A stretch of DNA of 64,000 nt, taken from contig JAKCWW010001075.1 of assembly GCA_026260175.1 (NCBI GenBank), positions 17,849 to 81,848 on the forward strand, read 5' to 3'. This stretch comes from Reticulitermes lucifugus (lineage: Eukaryota > Arthropoda > Insecta > Blattodea > Rhinotermitidae). Positions 9,979 to 23,073 of the stretch are shown here, in pieces. Under the pieces are notes generated by a model. It searched no databases and had not been told where the DNA came from. It saw nothing but the letters and a program-made list of their open reading frames with translations. Both the position numbers and the translations under genes were made by a program. Each line of letters begins with the position of its first letter. Within the stretch, counting starts at the first letter, position 1.

Positions 9979-12900
9979 AGTGTGGAAGCGGAAGAAGTTA
10001 GAGGAATTGACATTGAACGTGTCGCTACAACGACATGAATATTTCAGTTGACAGGAACATCGAGGGCTGTTGTCACGGAGTACCATGTATGTTCGGCAAA
10101 GAAAGGCCTTAGATCGGCATGCTTTATCATATGGATTCCCTCATTTCTTCATATTGTTACACTATTCCTAATGAAATATTCATTGAGAGCAGACTAGAAA
10201 TAGGATCGATAAGCCCTTCTGACCGGAACTGAAAATTGCATTTTCGTCATTACCTTATTCGCAACAATTGCTTCAATCAGTTCCATATTGTACCAATTTT
10301 ACTTCGAAAGATGAATGTATTTTAAAGAAATATCTTAGGTACTTCATGACGTTTTGGTGCTGCAACACGACAAAACTGGTTGTGGCGTTCAAAAGTCCAT
10401 GCACACATATTTGTTATGTACTATACACGTACTATATTATACTTTGATACTTTTACTTCGTAATTTTCATCGAAAATTGTTAGAATGTGTAGTAACGTTT
10501 CTAGTATATAATGTCACATTTCGTGTAAGGAAATGGACAAAATTACATAAACACAAATTTCACGAAATACGCTAATTCGTTAAGGCGTTACGGCACTGGA
10601 AATAATTGTAGCATAATATTTCTGCTAAGGATATAAAACCTACGATTTGATCAGATTTTTATTTTTAATCAGGCTACGTGTTTATTAATAATCATACAAT
10701 TAAATAAATCTTAAATTTTATATTTTACAATAAACTTTATAATTTATATTCAAAAATAAATTATTTTAAAAGAATTTAATATTCATAACCACCTTTTCTT
10801 CTTACCTTATATTACTCCTATGCTTCGGTCCATTTGTGTACTATCCCAATTCTTTCAGATATATTCTGGAATAGAATTTTAATACATGACATGTTATTTC
10901 CCTCAAAATTTGTTATTATTTCCTGCATGCTTGTATTATTAAGTCTCTTTTTTTGCTACAAGCTAATAACTATGCACGACAAAGTACATAATAAAGGAGA
11001 TTTGTTGAAAAAGTGATTAATGAGTTTAAATCTTCATAATTATTCGGTCTGTCTTCATCATGGCCACATATAATTATAATCTTTACGTTATTACATTATT
11101 ATTATTGTACTATTTAATTCAATTCGAAAGGAGTCTTCTGTCCTAAGAAAAATATTTTAAACTTTTTTGTTTCATATTTAATTTAAGCAGGTAAACATCT
11201 CTCCAGAATAATGGTGTCATACGTTTTTATAACTATCGGTGTATTTTAATATCTCCACACATAATCCACTATTGAAGTAGAAGGAAAAATCAAAGTTATC
11301 TGGATTGCATTATCTTGTGGTTTAGTAGATGTGCAAAGACGTTTTGAACGAACCTGCTGCCTCTGTCTTAAGGGTTCTGCTTCACGGCCATGAAAACTCC
11401 AAATCCCGCAGTGTTGGTGCATATACATTCGCAGAGTGTTTTACTTTAAAATGCTAGAAATAAACTGTAATTTCTACACACACAATAACAAACACAAATT
11501 TATGAAAGTCGATTTCTCAGAATTGCTAAGTTTGTCTTTTGCACCTGACCGGCTTTATGATATGATGAAGACTATAGTTAAAACGTCCTGTAAATTCACA
11601 TGTCGCCTTAAAATCGGAAATTGGATGAAACTAATTTGAAAATTATTTGAACCTAATTTGAAAAATATTATGTTTAATAAAGCATATTCTTTGGCTAGGA
11701 GACACACGTATTGTTGTTGATCTTTCCCAGTAGTTTAAATGCATTGTCTCTTACTCACATACCTACTCAGTACACTGGGGTCAATTTTTCAAACTTGCAT
11801 ATGTAAAGTTTTAATAGGTAATTTGTTCATAATTGTATGCATATATAGATATATCTTTTAACCTTTTATGTATTCTGAGATGCCGATTTATTATTATCCA
11901 TATTTAACGTTACTTCTCATATACAGCCGCTGACAAAATAGAGGTGTTCTTATTTCCGTCTTCTAAATATTTTCCGATGAATTTTTCATAAAAGCCTACG
12001 AAACATGGAAGCTCTTCGCTTTCAGCTTCTAACGTAGGTAATAAATAATACACATCATATTTTGCTGCGAGTCTTGTCAGAAAAATTCGACTTTAAAAAA
12101 GCCGTAAACTTCAATGTGTGTGCCTTTTTCAGATACGAAAATGGAAAGGAGTTATCTGTACGATAATATAAATACTCAAGTTGGATGTTCTCTTTAGGTT
12201 AAATTTAATAATTTCTCTTTCACATTTTTATATTTATAAACGTATGATATTTATATTACATTTTACTTTTAGGAAATATTTTAAATCTTAAGCAGGAATT
12301 TTCGCATTAATTCATACTTGAAATTGGTTTTAAAAAGGCGAAATGTGTTCATTTATATTTAGAGGGAAACGTGACTAGCTGACCATTATTAACGTACTTG
12401 TACTGAGAAGTATTTCTAATAATATCATACATTTTAATTGATTAGATTTGTGGTACATTAATTTGTTTCACACAAAATTATTGAACTTTTACAATAAATG
12501 TAATATAAGAAATTCTTAAATATCAGAAATCATTTTTCCCAAAAACCTTCTAGAATGTGTTACTTCTATTTTGGTACCAAAGACGTTCAACGTATAACGC
12601 AGAGGTATTTTATGTCAAATAGAGCCTTCAAAGTTTGCAGTAATTTTAAAATGAATTGCACCAACGTGAAAATTTTTTATGCCATATATTATTTCTTCAT
12701 TCTTTGTCCCATTGTTATCAACTACGACGGTATTTTTGTAAAACAGTTACTCATATTTAACACCAAAGAAGACAGAAAGACTCAATATTTAACAGAAGCA
12801 CACATAAAATAAATCTGAACACTCTGCTTGTACATCTATATGATGCATTAGTCGTAGTTATTGAAACAGCTACAACTTGGTGCTGAATCAAAAATATCCA

Positions 12901-13123
12901 TTGGGCGTAAAAAACTAGAGTGTGAGGACCAAGTCGCTTAAATGCTGATGTACTGAATTTGTCTATTTGCTCAAAATTTCCTGAATCTTCATAAAAGAAA
13001 TTGGTTACCAGCGAGAACCACTGGAGTTCAAGAAAGAATCTTTGAGGAAAGATGATCGTAAATTTGATTAATATCTTAGCTCATTTTATGTTCTTATGCA
13101 AACGTTATTGTTGCTGTCCACAG

Positions 13124-13273
13124 GTGGCAAGTATGAGCCAGTGTTGCTGGACAACGCCTACAAAGTACACATGAAACTGACGATCCGTTCCGTCGGTCCA
13201 ACAGACTTCGGCTCGTACAAGTGCGTCTCCAAGAACTCGTTGGGAGACACTGACGGCAGCATCAAGCTTTACC
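13124..13273 (+). CDS. DIP-type Ig cell-adhesion protein, exon: second half of Ig domain 3
   Basis: The 50 codons read GKYEPVLLDNAYKVHMKL, then TIRSVGPTDFGSYKCVSKNS and LGDTDGSIKLY. DFGSYKC carries the second disulphide cysteine of Ig domain 3 with the standard D-x-G-x-Y-x-C pattern, and LGDTDGxIKLY is typical of the last strand in DIPs. The acceptor is CCACAG and the donor is GT at 13274 (GTGAGT). Phase is 1 at both ends, so Gly is restored at the front. The C at 13273 begins the next split codon. Together with the previous exon this gives one complete Ig domain. Confidence 0.93.
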
Positions 13274-13407
13274 GTGAGTAGACTGCATTGTCTGTGGCCA
13301 CGCAATCAGAAAGAAACCACTATCATCGGAAAGAAAATCTAATAAAAATTAACAAAATACAGGTACATTTACTGTTAAAGATATATTTTTACTCGAAACA
13401 TTCTTAC

Positions 13408-13495
13408 ACAACATAAAAAGTAGGATAAAATAGACTACATTTTCTGCTTAATGAGCCGAAACATGAAACTTATTTTATTCTATTTTTTATGTTGT
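13408..13495. repeat. imperfect snapback repeat, 25-bp arms
   Basis: Arms at 13408-13432 and 13471-13495 are reverse complements with about three mismatches (ACAACATAAAAAG.. against ..TTTTTTATGTTGT). The 38-bp loop carries GAGCCGAAACATG, the same GCCGAAACAT block found in the longer snapback repeats. No CTGANGA partner is evident. Confidence 0.6.
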
Positions 13496-13905
13496 ATACG
13501 ACTGTTTTGAGAAGAAATATATGTGCAACTGAATATCACAAAGGAGATGTGTCATCTCAAAGTAAGTTTACTATTACTTACGTATATTCAAAGAGACCAC
13601 TTCAGAATTCGATGGTCGTTGTGGGTAACCAAGTGAAAAATTTTTCTATAATAAATATCTAAAATAATCTAAAATATTTTCTTTAAGCTTTATGCATATT
13701 TACCAGGACGAAACACAAATATATTCATACATTTACGTAAGGTAGAAAGACCCTATGTCTTGTAGTAGTGGCAAGATATCTATTTGGTTCCTAAACAACA
13801 CATCTCAATTTAAAGAAAAAAAAGAAATAAAATTTCCTTAATTCACTTACAGAAAGACATAAACGTATATAGTACACCTATAACAAGTTAGAACCAAAGT
13901 CAACA

Positions 13906-13950
13906 CTGAAGATGACGCAGATGTTAGCGTCGAAACGACTACTTTGTAAC
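13906..13950 (+). repeat. hammerhead-like motif, single copy
   Basis: CTGAAGA (13906-13912) is followed by GACGC, an 8-base loop, GCGTC (a perfect 5-bp stem) and GAAA (13932-13935). The order fits CUGANGA-stem II-GAAA. The cleavage-site side is not convincing, because stem III cannot be drawn cleanly. CAAAGT upstream can pair with ACTTTG downstream, but at a non-canonical distance. Confidence 0.4.
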
Positions 13951-14344
13951 AAATTAATGTAGTGTAAGTCTGCTGAAACTCTAATAGTGCCTACGGAATA
14001 AGGTCTGAAATAAGAGCTTTGCTTTAGAAATGCGTCTAAAACCTTGGCGTTCTTCTGACACTGCAAATACAAAATTTCTGTTTATTGTGTCATTGGACAC
14101 GGCAGCTATCACCGAGTGTGTCGTCAAATGTAGGCTTTTAAGGCAACAAAACATCCATAAACAGGGACACGATAGATAGGCACTGAGTAGTTGAAGAATA
14201 CTCTACTAGCCTCAGAGAGAATCGATTGATCCACTTTACAACTACATCAGTTACGTAGAATCGAATGGTCAATTCATTTTATGGCTAATTAATTAGAAAC
14301 AACGTGGAACGTACGTAGTTTGGTGCAGTCGTTTTTCTGTTCTG

Positions 14345-14641
14345 TTGAAGGTGGGACTTTTGTTTTGGCAGCGATTTGTATTAGGTTACTGGACATTGCA
14401 TGAGTGGGATTGGGAAGAGTGGTATAATATTTCTGCTGATGTTGGAGCCATGGAGCGGACAAATCCATCTGGGCATGCTACGTTCTTGTGGGACAGCAGC
14501 AATATTACTGCTAGTTGGACAGAGATAGAGAGACGGTCACGTTCAAAGCCATTCCCAGGGGGTTCCGTTACTGTTATTCAGGTTGTGCGACAATTATGCT
14601 ATACTACAATAGTTTACACTGCCTATTATTGTGGAATGTAG
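14345..14641 (+). other. unassigned ORF, 98 codons
   Basis: An open frame with less AT bias than its flanks begins MKVGLLFWQRFVLGYWTLHE and includes DVGAMERTNPSGHATFLW. I recognise no domain. It may be a fragment of a mobile element or chance. There is no promoter or splice evidence, and it lies inside the DIP intron on the same strand. Confidence 0.15.
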
Positions 14642-17154
14642 ACAAGCCTGGAGTTCTGAATTAATGTTCCGTCGTCCTATTGACCTATTTTAAGCCATTC
14701 CATGATTATAAAATTATTAGGGTAAGCTTGTAGGCTGTAGGTAGTTTAACTAACAAAACAAAAATTATGTACTTAGTAACTAACTTTCCACAGGAACGTT
14801 ATAGAAAAACTAATAGATAATAAGCTGTCCAAGCAATTCTCTGCCTTTCATAGAACCCGAGTATTTTTTATTTTCTTACTTAGACCCGCCAATTGTCTCT
14901 GTCTTAAGCCGCATATATCAAATCCACTATTTCGTGTCATATTTATTTAAATCGTTTTAAATTGTAATTTCATTTACACATTAGTTTTCCAAGTGGCCTC
15001 TTGCGTTCGTATTTTATGTTTAGGCTTCTGCTTCCTTTTCTAATATGCACCATGGGCGCTATGTGTCCCTCCCTTCTATCCTCCATGGCTTAGCTATTAT
15101 AACACTGCTAGTTCGGGAGTACAAATTTTGAAGTTCCTCGTGACATACCATTATTTATCTTCAGGTAACTTTTTTCAATTTAGTTTCAAGAATTGTCCTC
15201 GATTCACTGTTCTCAGGCGTGTTGAATCTGCGATCTTGTCTGAGGGAGCGAAAATATGTTTAAGATCCACATAAATAACAGGTAAAAATAAAAAAAATTG
15301 TGTTTCAATCTTTACGATTTTAGATATAACACGTATTACAAAGTGAAGGGCAGGGAGCATTCTGTGAATTAGATCTGATTTAATTTCTTCTTGCATGTGA
15401 TTGTGATTTGCTTTGTCGAATGACTTAGAGAAGTATATTATAAATTTGTTATTTTCGTAATCTTTCATATATTCCATTTTAGGGTATTTAAGGACAGATA
15501 TCAACTGCATTGTTTGTGTAAATCTGAATGATTTTAGAGGGTTACTTACCAAGAAGACCTAGTCTAGTAGTGGCGACATATTTCAAGATGTTTAGTAGAG
15601 AAAATTTAAATAGCAGAAACACAAATTACTTCTTTTAGCATTAAATATTCTCAGGTCAAGATTCTAGCCCGGTACCCTCCAAATATATTTAAGAGGTACC
15701 ATATGTTACGTAAAATATTAAATTATGTGCAGATGCTATAAATACATTAGTTGTATACTCTGAATATAAGAGACCAACTCTAAGACTTACAGGTAAATGG
15801 GAAAAATATACAGTAATATAGAACGTAATGTCAAGAAATCAACGTGGCCCAGAACAGAGATCAGTTGCAGGCCATTGTACATAAGGTAATGAGACGTCGG
15901 ATTCACTGAAGGCAGAAAGTTATTTAATCAAAAAAGTAACTACTAAAATTTTCATTCTTTTGGTATATTGCACTCCGTCAGTCGCAAAGCAACTGTTATC
16001 TTTTGATGGAGGATTGAGGTGTATAGAGTGGATTACTTATTCATGCTGTAACGTAATGTGAAACACAATTGTGTGGATTTGTCTCCGTAATTAATTTAAC
16101 ATTTCCTAAACACTTTTTTGAAAGAATTTCCAATTTAAGTAAAAAATGGAATCTTATTGGATACTACACGATTTCGGATGAAATAAAACACAACAGGATC
16201 TCTGTGCATATGGCCGCTGCTACTTGGCTTTTAAAGAGAAAAATAGAAAGTTTTATGAAAGGGTGGGAACCTGTGCATATTGTCGCGGCGTATTCACGGT
16301 GTGTCCAGGGCTAATGGATTTAGAGTGATGAAGCGGGGTGATGCTTTTGAAGACGAATAGGGGATGAAAAGAAAAGAGGATGCATTTGTATGCTGAACAG
16401 GGTGAATATTAACTCGGTTCACGATCCCAGTATGATAATATTTTAAAGAGCCCTGTACCTTTGGACCCCAGTATTAGATAATTATTCTTCAATTATTTCT
16501 CTTTATTTTCGTGGCAGTGATCAATTAAATATCAACAAGTATTTTGGTTACTGAACAAAATTTATCCGAGATTCCTGAAATTTAATATATTATCACTTTT
16601 ATGTGGTACATTTAAATTTCCAATAGAGATTTTCTTAATTTGCTGAGCAATGACAGGAACTGGACACCACAATCTGTAAATCCTTATTTTCTAGTTACGA
16701 AGAATCACCTCCGTATCGTACAATCTAATACAATCAATAAATAGTGTTAATATTAAATGAGTTCTTATATTTATGCCTCTATTAAAACCATAAATTTGTC
16801 AAAATGATGACAGCAATAGATCCAAATGCCTTGAAAATTCATTTTATACTTCTTACGTTGTCTAACAGACGTAGCTTAAGTGTGAATTATTAAAATCTAT
16901 CACGGCATATTCTGCTTCACCTCCATGAAGAAATGTGACTCTTCTTTCATTTGAAAGAAATAATAATTAAGCAATTTAAGAAAATATATTCGTAGCCTAC
17001 TGTGCTCCCTAAGAACGAAAATTCGGGCTTTTCAGTTCATCATGTTCTTTGTGTCTGTATCTCAGAAATTCGAGGTCAAGTTCGACAAGTTTTATGTGTA
17101 TAGAATCTGTACTTAAATAAATTTTTCTTCACAGAAAACAAATAACGCATGCAT

Positions 17155-17178
17155 AATAATAATAATAATAATAATAAC
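17155..17178. repeat. AAT microsatellite
   Basis: Eight consecutive AAT units in intronic AT-rich sequence. Confidence 0.95.
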
Positions 17179-20100
17179 AGGCACATAATATTATAAATAT
17201 ATATGATATAAACTTTAATTTTAAATATCTATTGCTGATATATGATATATTTCCGCCAGAAGTCTGTTCCCGTCCGTCGTTTCTTATGGTTGATGGTCAT
17301 TAGAACAAAGAACGGAAAAAGGTATGAGGCTATCAAAGAATTATAATAGAGAGATGGGTAAAATTATGTGATAAGGGTCACTTTGTATTGTAATTTGCAG
17401 GAAATATTTTAGGGTAATAAAACGAAGGAAATAAATTTGATGCTGCACGTACAGGATAGTTGAGAAATGCGTAAATAATTGTAGTTGAAAATAGGAGATA
17501 ATATTAAAAGGAATTATTCAAATTTGTTGAGATTCTATGTGCTACTTTCAACTGACTGTAGTCAGGGTCTAATTATGTGTTGTTTTAAACAGGACAATGA
17601 AACTACTGCCTTTATAAATATCGAGGAAATCCATTACCAGTCGAGTGACTCTAAACTTCAGGGTATCTATTCTATTATACGAGTCTGATTTAAATGAGAT
17701 GATATCGATGAAAATGTAAGATACTTATCGCAAAAATGTTCTCGATATTTAAAGGTGCTTTACCTTTCGACATATCCCGTAAATTCTTGGTCGCATAATA
17801 CTAATTTCCTAAACTGGATAGCACTGAAGGACCAACATTTCGTCCTCTGATGTTTCATTTGATTAATCTAAAAGGGTAGTGTATAAAAACCATAGCACAT
17901 ATGTAATGCAAGTAAAGCAATCTAAATTCTTAATCCTTAGTTTAATTTAAATTATTCAAAAACTTTCTTCCATTGTTTATTTAACTGGTCTATGTAAAAC
18001 AGCTTGTAATATAAATAAAAGAAACGCACGCTATTTAGGTTGAATTTAAGTGACTAAGTTTTACTCAGTACTGTAATACACTGAATTACCAAAGGTTTTC
18101 TATTATGTGTTTTGAAGTTACTTAAGTGTATGATGAACGAAATGTTAATTAGTGAGTCTCCAATATACAATTATGTCATAAGTCTGCAGAAAATCTGTAG
18201 GGTGCTTGAAGGTAAAATTATTGCCTTAGGCAAATTAGGCCGCATTAAATTTTATGCTGTGTAATGCGGAAAAGGGGCCTTGCAGATAAATTACTGAGTA
18301 TTTCTCACGTGGAAGATTTTCGGCGGATGTATACTTTTACAATTTATAAAACACATGAAGAAATCTATTTATAGTCTTACTTAACCTAGGCCTTTTGTGG
18401 ATCAAGGTGGCAGAAAATCGGCCTTTTGGGACAAATTTCAACAAAAATTCCCAATGTTTAATTTAAAATTATTGCCTACGTATTAGGAAAATTGCAACGT
18501 CCTAAAAGGTAAAACGGATCGACAGACGGACAGACAGAGAGGCAGCAGGCATGAAGATTTGATCTCCACATTAAACTTTCATTATACGCTGTAAATAAGA
18601 CTTAGTTAAACAAACGTTCTAAGAAAGCTTAAAATTTAAACGAGTTCGAGTCAAGTAAAGTACATCGGATCTCAATAAAAATTCCATTAATATTCAGAAA
18701 TTACAGACTGTATGAAGAACATTTGGATTTCTAATCTGTTTATTATTTCCGCATACATTTAAACATGATGTGCAATATAATACTGATACCATAAAATACA
18801 GTAATTTGTTGAAATGATGCGGACTCTCGGCAACATATATTCTCCCACGAATCTACGATGACAGATTACATGAGAAAAACATAGAAGGCTTCCACTCGAA
18901 CGTTTCGTATCTTCAGACGTGATGACACGTCTTACCGTAACAGTTAGATGAGTTCTAGCCCTTCTACACACATTCCGATACAGGAAGGCGATCAGTCACA
19001 GATCCAAAAAGCGGTGCCTTCCGGATCAATACTCCGTGTGCTTTTACCAAGTGGCTCTCCCATTCATCACAGAGACAGGACCTTTTGAATTCAAGTTTGG
19101 TGACGATTCATCTTTCAAGCATCGCATTCAGTGACTTGCCTTAGAGATGGTTCCATATTGCTTCTAAGATATACTGCTGCACCAACTAGTCTGGAAGAAA
19201 AATAAATTATTTATTGTGGACGGGCTTTTATAATGAGAAATAATTTTTGATTTCCTGCAATTTTCTTACATTACAGTACTATATCGTAATTCAATTGCCT
19301 TGAAGGAAGGACTAAAAACAAATATATATTCTTATTTTTATTCTTGTTTTGTTTATTTGTTGAGGCTATATACCCTCCCTATAAGACACATTTAACAAAT
19401 AATTTATAAGAGTTGAAACGTTCCACACAGGAGAGGATACATTATTTTGAAAATGCAACTGTGAAGTAGCATAACAACTTTGGTTGCTACTGTCACATAG
19501 TTTCATTATCTCGAAAGATGCAAATTTAATAAAAATTGTATCAGAAAATGCTTATTGAATTTTTATCTGTAAGGCTTACCTTGAAAGTGTCTTTTAATCT
19601 TAAACATTTAACGATTTACGCCCGGGATAAACGCGCAGAAAATCGTGTAGCTGCTGATGTAAAGTGTCCGTTATTGTCGTTCAATTATAACAAAAATTAT
19701 AGCGAGTCAACTATATTTATTAGGACTTCACAGCATCTGAATTCATAACAATCCTTTTGGCAGTTCTCAAAATGGTACTTAAAGAGAGAAGGACAGACGG
19801 ACAAGGTAAGACCTATAGGCCTGCTTTTGCAGCTTTATTTTTGCAAGACGCCAAACTGATATTAATTATTATTCAAATAAAGATTCTCGGAATTTGTTTA
19901 AATATTTTGGCCTAAGAACACTGAGATTAAGCGGGTGGTCAACTGTCTAATATAACCTACATGCATAATACTCAGAGATACTTATTTCACCTAAAATAAG
20001 ATGGCGAATTTAAAAGTATTAGGAAAAGGCTTCGTGGTCTAATTGAGGTGGGATCCGGGCATTTGTCTGGAAAAATTCATAAAAACCGTAAAAGACCGCA

Positions 20101-20420
20101 CTTCGGTTAGCCAATAACACACCCGAGACTTGTCCGAGTTTGTCCCTTATACAAATCGACGACATAACAGCTGCAATCATAATACTCGACATTAGAGCCT
20201 GATTTAAGAAAGGCGAAACAAAATACCCACAAAGAAACAGAAAAGGGACAATAAAATGTAGAATTTGAGAGTAAAGCAACACAATTACAATGCATTCCTT
20301 GAAAGACGTTTATGACACGCACCGCGAATTATGGACAGTGTCTAATGTAATTGCGATAATTAAATATACCATAATAGCAAAGTTTCAGATCATCGTAAGA
20401 CGATCTTTTAGAGAATGTTG

Positions 20421-20651
20421 TTAACTTCTGACCTTGTAGAGGTAGTTGTGATGCACATATAATAAAAAATGCTCCTCTTTATCAGCGTACGCGAAAGACA
20501 ATTTGACAGTTTTTATGTCTCCGATAGTAGCTGTGAGAGGACCAGTGCTACCTGCTCTCAATGCACCATTAGAAGAACAAACGTCGACAGGAAAAATAAC
20601 CATCAGGCTTCTTATAATGGACACGAACATAATGACAGTAAACTTCGGCAT
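20421..20651 (-). other. small minus-strand ORF with signal-peptide-like start
   Basis: The 76-codon frame starts MPKFTVIMFVSIIRSLMVIF, a basic residue then a hydrophobic run, followed by PVDVCSSNG, which resembles a secreted-protein leader. The remainder (TIGDIKTVKLSFAYADKEE) is polar and unrecognised. A + strand frame is also open through the same place, which weakens the case. It could be a first exon of a nested gene or chance. Confidence 0.15.
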
Positions 20652-21668
20652 GTACGATACGTCTGGATACCTACCAAAATATGTAACCTAAGCATGACTA
20701 ATGCTGCCACAATAATCACCCTTTACCAATATAATACATACAAAATACACCCGCATATCATTGCACGCTGCATAAAGAAAGCAGAAATTATAGGAGGAGA
20801 GAAGGAAACCGAAATACGCGAAATTTGTCAGGAAAAGAACAATTAAATTAAAGCACTATAACTTTAAACATGAAAGCTTTTTAAAATTTTGTCTCTCTGT
20901 TTTATATTATATCTGTTTTAAATCCCACCGATAAAACACGTGTCTTACAAAATGATTGAAATCTCAATCTAACCGTCAAATTAATCTGGAATTGCAATTA
21001 TATTTGTGTATGTCACGTACTGTCCTGAAGATGACAAGCCTTTGGTCGCAACAAGTGTCTATGTAATTTATATCAATAAAAAACCAATAAATAATAGTGT
21101 TGATAGTAACTATATACCTAATTATAATTTCATCTCTTTTTTATCTCTTTTCGATAACACCCTGTTAAATCAAGGCAACTAAACACAAAATTTTAATTAT
21201 GTAATTAAAAGATCAAGAAAAAATAATTTTTCGAAATTCAAATACTCTGCATATTATTTCGGTCACATTAATTAGGTTTTACTTCCGTTAACAGTATCTT
21301 CGGTAGCTTTACATATACTTTTAAGAGTACAGTTTTGAGTCCTTTGTTACATGACTGGAAGTATTCCTGGTATAGGCTATTCCAAACATTCATAAAAATT
21401 CAGGCAGAGTGACTGCAGAAATAATATAGGCACATCAATAGCCATGTTAGACGTTTGTGTGTATTCTTCCTCGATTTCTGGGTTTCGCTGGATCTGAAAA
21501 TGGCACATGTCAACGAATGCTGACAGCGAATACTTCTAGAGCTTCACAGGAAGCAGGCGACGATTTGATACAATCGTGCATCTTCTCGAGAGCGGATCTG
21601 TGAAATAGATGAAGCCATCTCACCTGACAGCAACAAAGAGTTCTTGAAGATCTAGAGAGGAACAAATC

Positions 21669-21804
21669 TTTATGTCACGTTGTTATCCTACACTGCCTAA
21701 TCTTGATGTCACGCTGTTATCTTACACTGCATAATCTTGATATCATGCTGCAATCCTGCACTCTCCAAACTTGATATCATGCTGTAATCCAACACTGTCT
21801 AATG
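21669..21804. repeat. 34-bp minisatellite, four units
   Basis: Units of exactly 34 bp start at 21669, 21703, 21737 and 21771. Each resembles TTGATRTCAYGCTG followed by an AATCC-like stretch, ACACTG and TAATC. Divergence between units is about 10-25% by eye. Confidence 0.9.
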
Positions 21805-22363
21805 CTCCGTGTTACCCCTCATTAAGAAGCTTTAATTATATTTATCTACACTCAATTATGAACCTCGCGTCTTGAGAACTGAAGTACAGACTTACTGACA
21901 GACTGACTCACTGAATAGTGTGGTGCTGGAAATTCCTTGAATAGTAAAGAGCTATTCACCTGAACAAGATAATTATTTATTTGGTTATATATGAAATCGT
22001 ATTAATATCACCATCATTACCACCAAAACCACCACCACCAAAAAATACCTGAATATTAGGGAAATCGTTATTGTAGCAGCGAAAAATGCTAGCGTTATTT
22101 TCATTAATACCACAGGATGAATGCATTAGACCATAGGGTTTCGACGGCCACTATTTAAATAAGATCTTTGGGGGTAAAATATTTATTATTTCTTAAATAT
22201 TTTATATCTCACTTGTTAAGTACGTTTACCTATTTTCTACTCTTTGTGTTGTTAAATCCATAAATTTTCCTTCAAATATATCATATAACAAGAAAATATG
22301 AATATCTTGTATTTGACGGTAGTATTTGGGAAGGATGGAAAAACAGAAAATTATCCATTAAAT

Positions 22364-22549
22364 TTCAATATAGTCTTCTCGGGCGATCAGCCGCTTCAAC
22401 TGGTTTAAATACAACGTTTCGGGACTAGCTCCGTCCCCATCCTCAGGAAGAACTGATCAGTTCTGCCTGAGGATGGGGACGGAGCCAGTCCCGAAAAGTT
22501 TTATTTAAACCAGTTGAAGCGGCTGATCGCCCGAGAAGACTATATTGAA
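22364..22549. repeat. near-perfect 186-bp palindrome with hammerhead-like cores on both strands
   Basis: Arms of 93 bp (22364-22456, 22457-22549) meet at GAACTGATCAGTTC with no spacer. The + strand has CTGAGGA (22467-22473), then a GGGGAC/GTCCC stem and GAAA (22493-22496). The minus strand has CTGAGGA (22446 to 22440), the same stem and GAAA (22420 to 22417), followed by CGTTGTA. The order fits a hammerhead core. Sequence flanking the core on each arm does not obviously pair as stem I. The two arms differ at a few positions, for example GAAAAGTT against GAAACGTT. Confidence 0.85.
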
Positions 22550-22639
22550 TCATGTCGCAGCGAAAGTTTTAAAACTTATATCCATTAAATTTGTGAAAAG
22601 TACATCATTTTGTAAAATGTGTATTTCTTACTACAATTA

Positions 22640-22860
22640 ATGCAAAGAGTACCTTCTACAGGAAATAATTTCCGATGTTTCAGGGACTGTCCCCGTGTCT
22701 GATGGAAACAATGACGGTCTCGAATTTAGAACTTTTCGCGACCGTGTAGCTGGGCATTCCGTTCTACTTGGCCATGACGCTGCGACGGTGCGTAAACTGA
22801 TCCCGATATTTCGAGGGGACGTAATGTCCATATCTTCAAGGGTCGACGGGTCCTAAAAGA
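22640..22860. repeat. GC-richer interspersed repeat-like block
   Basis: The block is clearly richer in GC and CpG than its flanks. Both strands are open over much of it. The minus strand includes GGGGACAGTCCC then GAAACATCGG, resembling the stem plus GAAAC part of the adjacent palindrome without a proper CTGANGA. It is probably a decayed piece of the same or a related element. Confidence 0.35.
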
Positions 22861-23073
22861 ATGATCCATCTGCTTTTGACAATGACACTACTTTGCCTGA
22901 AAAGGCCGGGTTTCGATTACGCACTGCACTGCGTCTTATTCCATAAGAACAGAGAATTTAGCGAAGGTCTCATTTACTTCGGATATCTATTTCGTACGCA
23001 GAAGACAGAGCACAGTAAAGTATTTAATAAAAGCATTTTAAACTTATTCTTAGAGGTAAATTTATGTTTGCAG

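Larger units (their letters stand above)
3351..13123 (+). other. DIP intron, about 9.8 kb, rich in embedded repeats
   Basis: This intron splits Ig domain 3, with donor GTGAGT and acceptor CCACAG at 13118-13123. It contains the 24-bp minisatellite, a LINE remnant, two snapback palindromes, a SINE, an interspersed repeat fragment and a 5S-rRNA-like fragment, which are listed separately. The rest is AT-rich with no recognised gene. A possible minus-strand exon near 8200-8650 is also listed. Confidence 0.7.
13274..23073 (+). other. DIP intron, about 9.8 kb
   Basis: This intron lies between the end of Ig3 and the linker exon, with a GTGAGT donor and a TTTGCAG acceptor. It holds two snapback repeats, a single hammerhead-like motif, a 34-bp minisatellite, an AAT microsatellite at 17155-17178 and two unassigned ORFs. 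I see nothing recognisable in about 14.7-17.1 kb and 17.2-20.4 kb beyond AT-rich sequence. Confidence 0.7.

Noticed and set aside
18885-18930. Minus-strand CTGAAGATACGAAACGTTCG as a hammerhead-like core
   Set aside because: Only three bases separate CTGAAGA from GAAA, so stem II is absent.
21010-21060. CTGAAGATGACAAGCC..GGTCGCAACAAG as a core
   Set aside because: GAAA is replaced by GCAA and the stem has only three pairs; probably a decayed copy at best.
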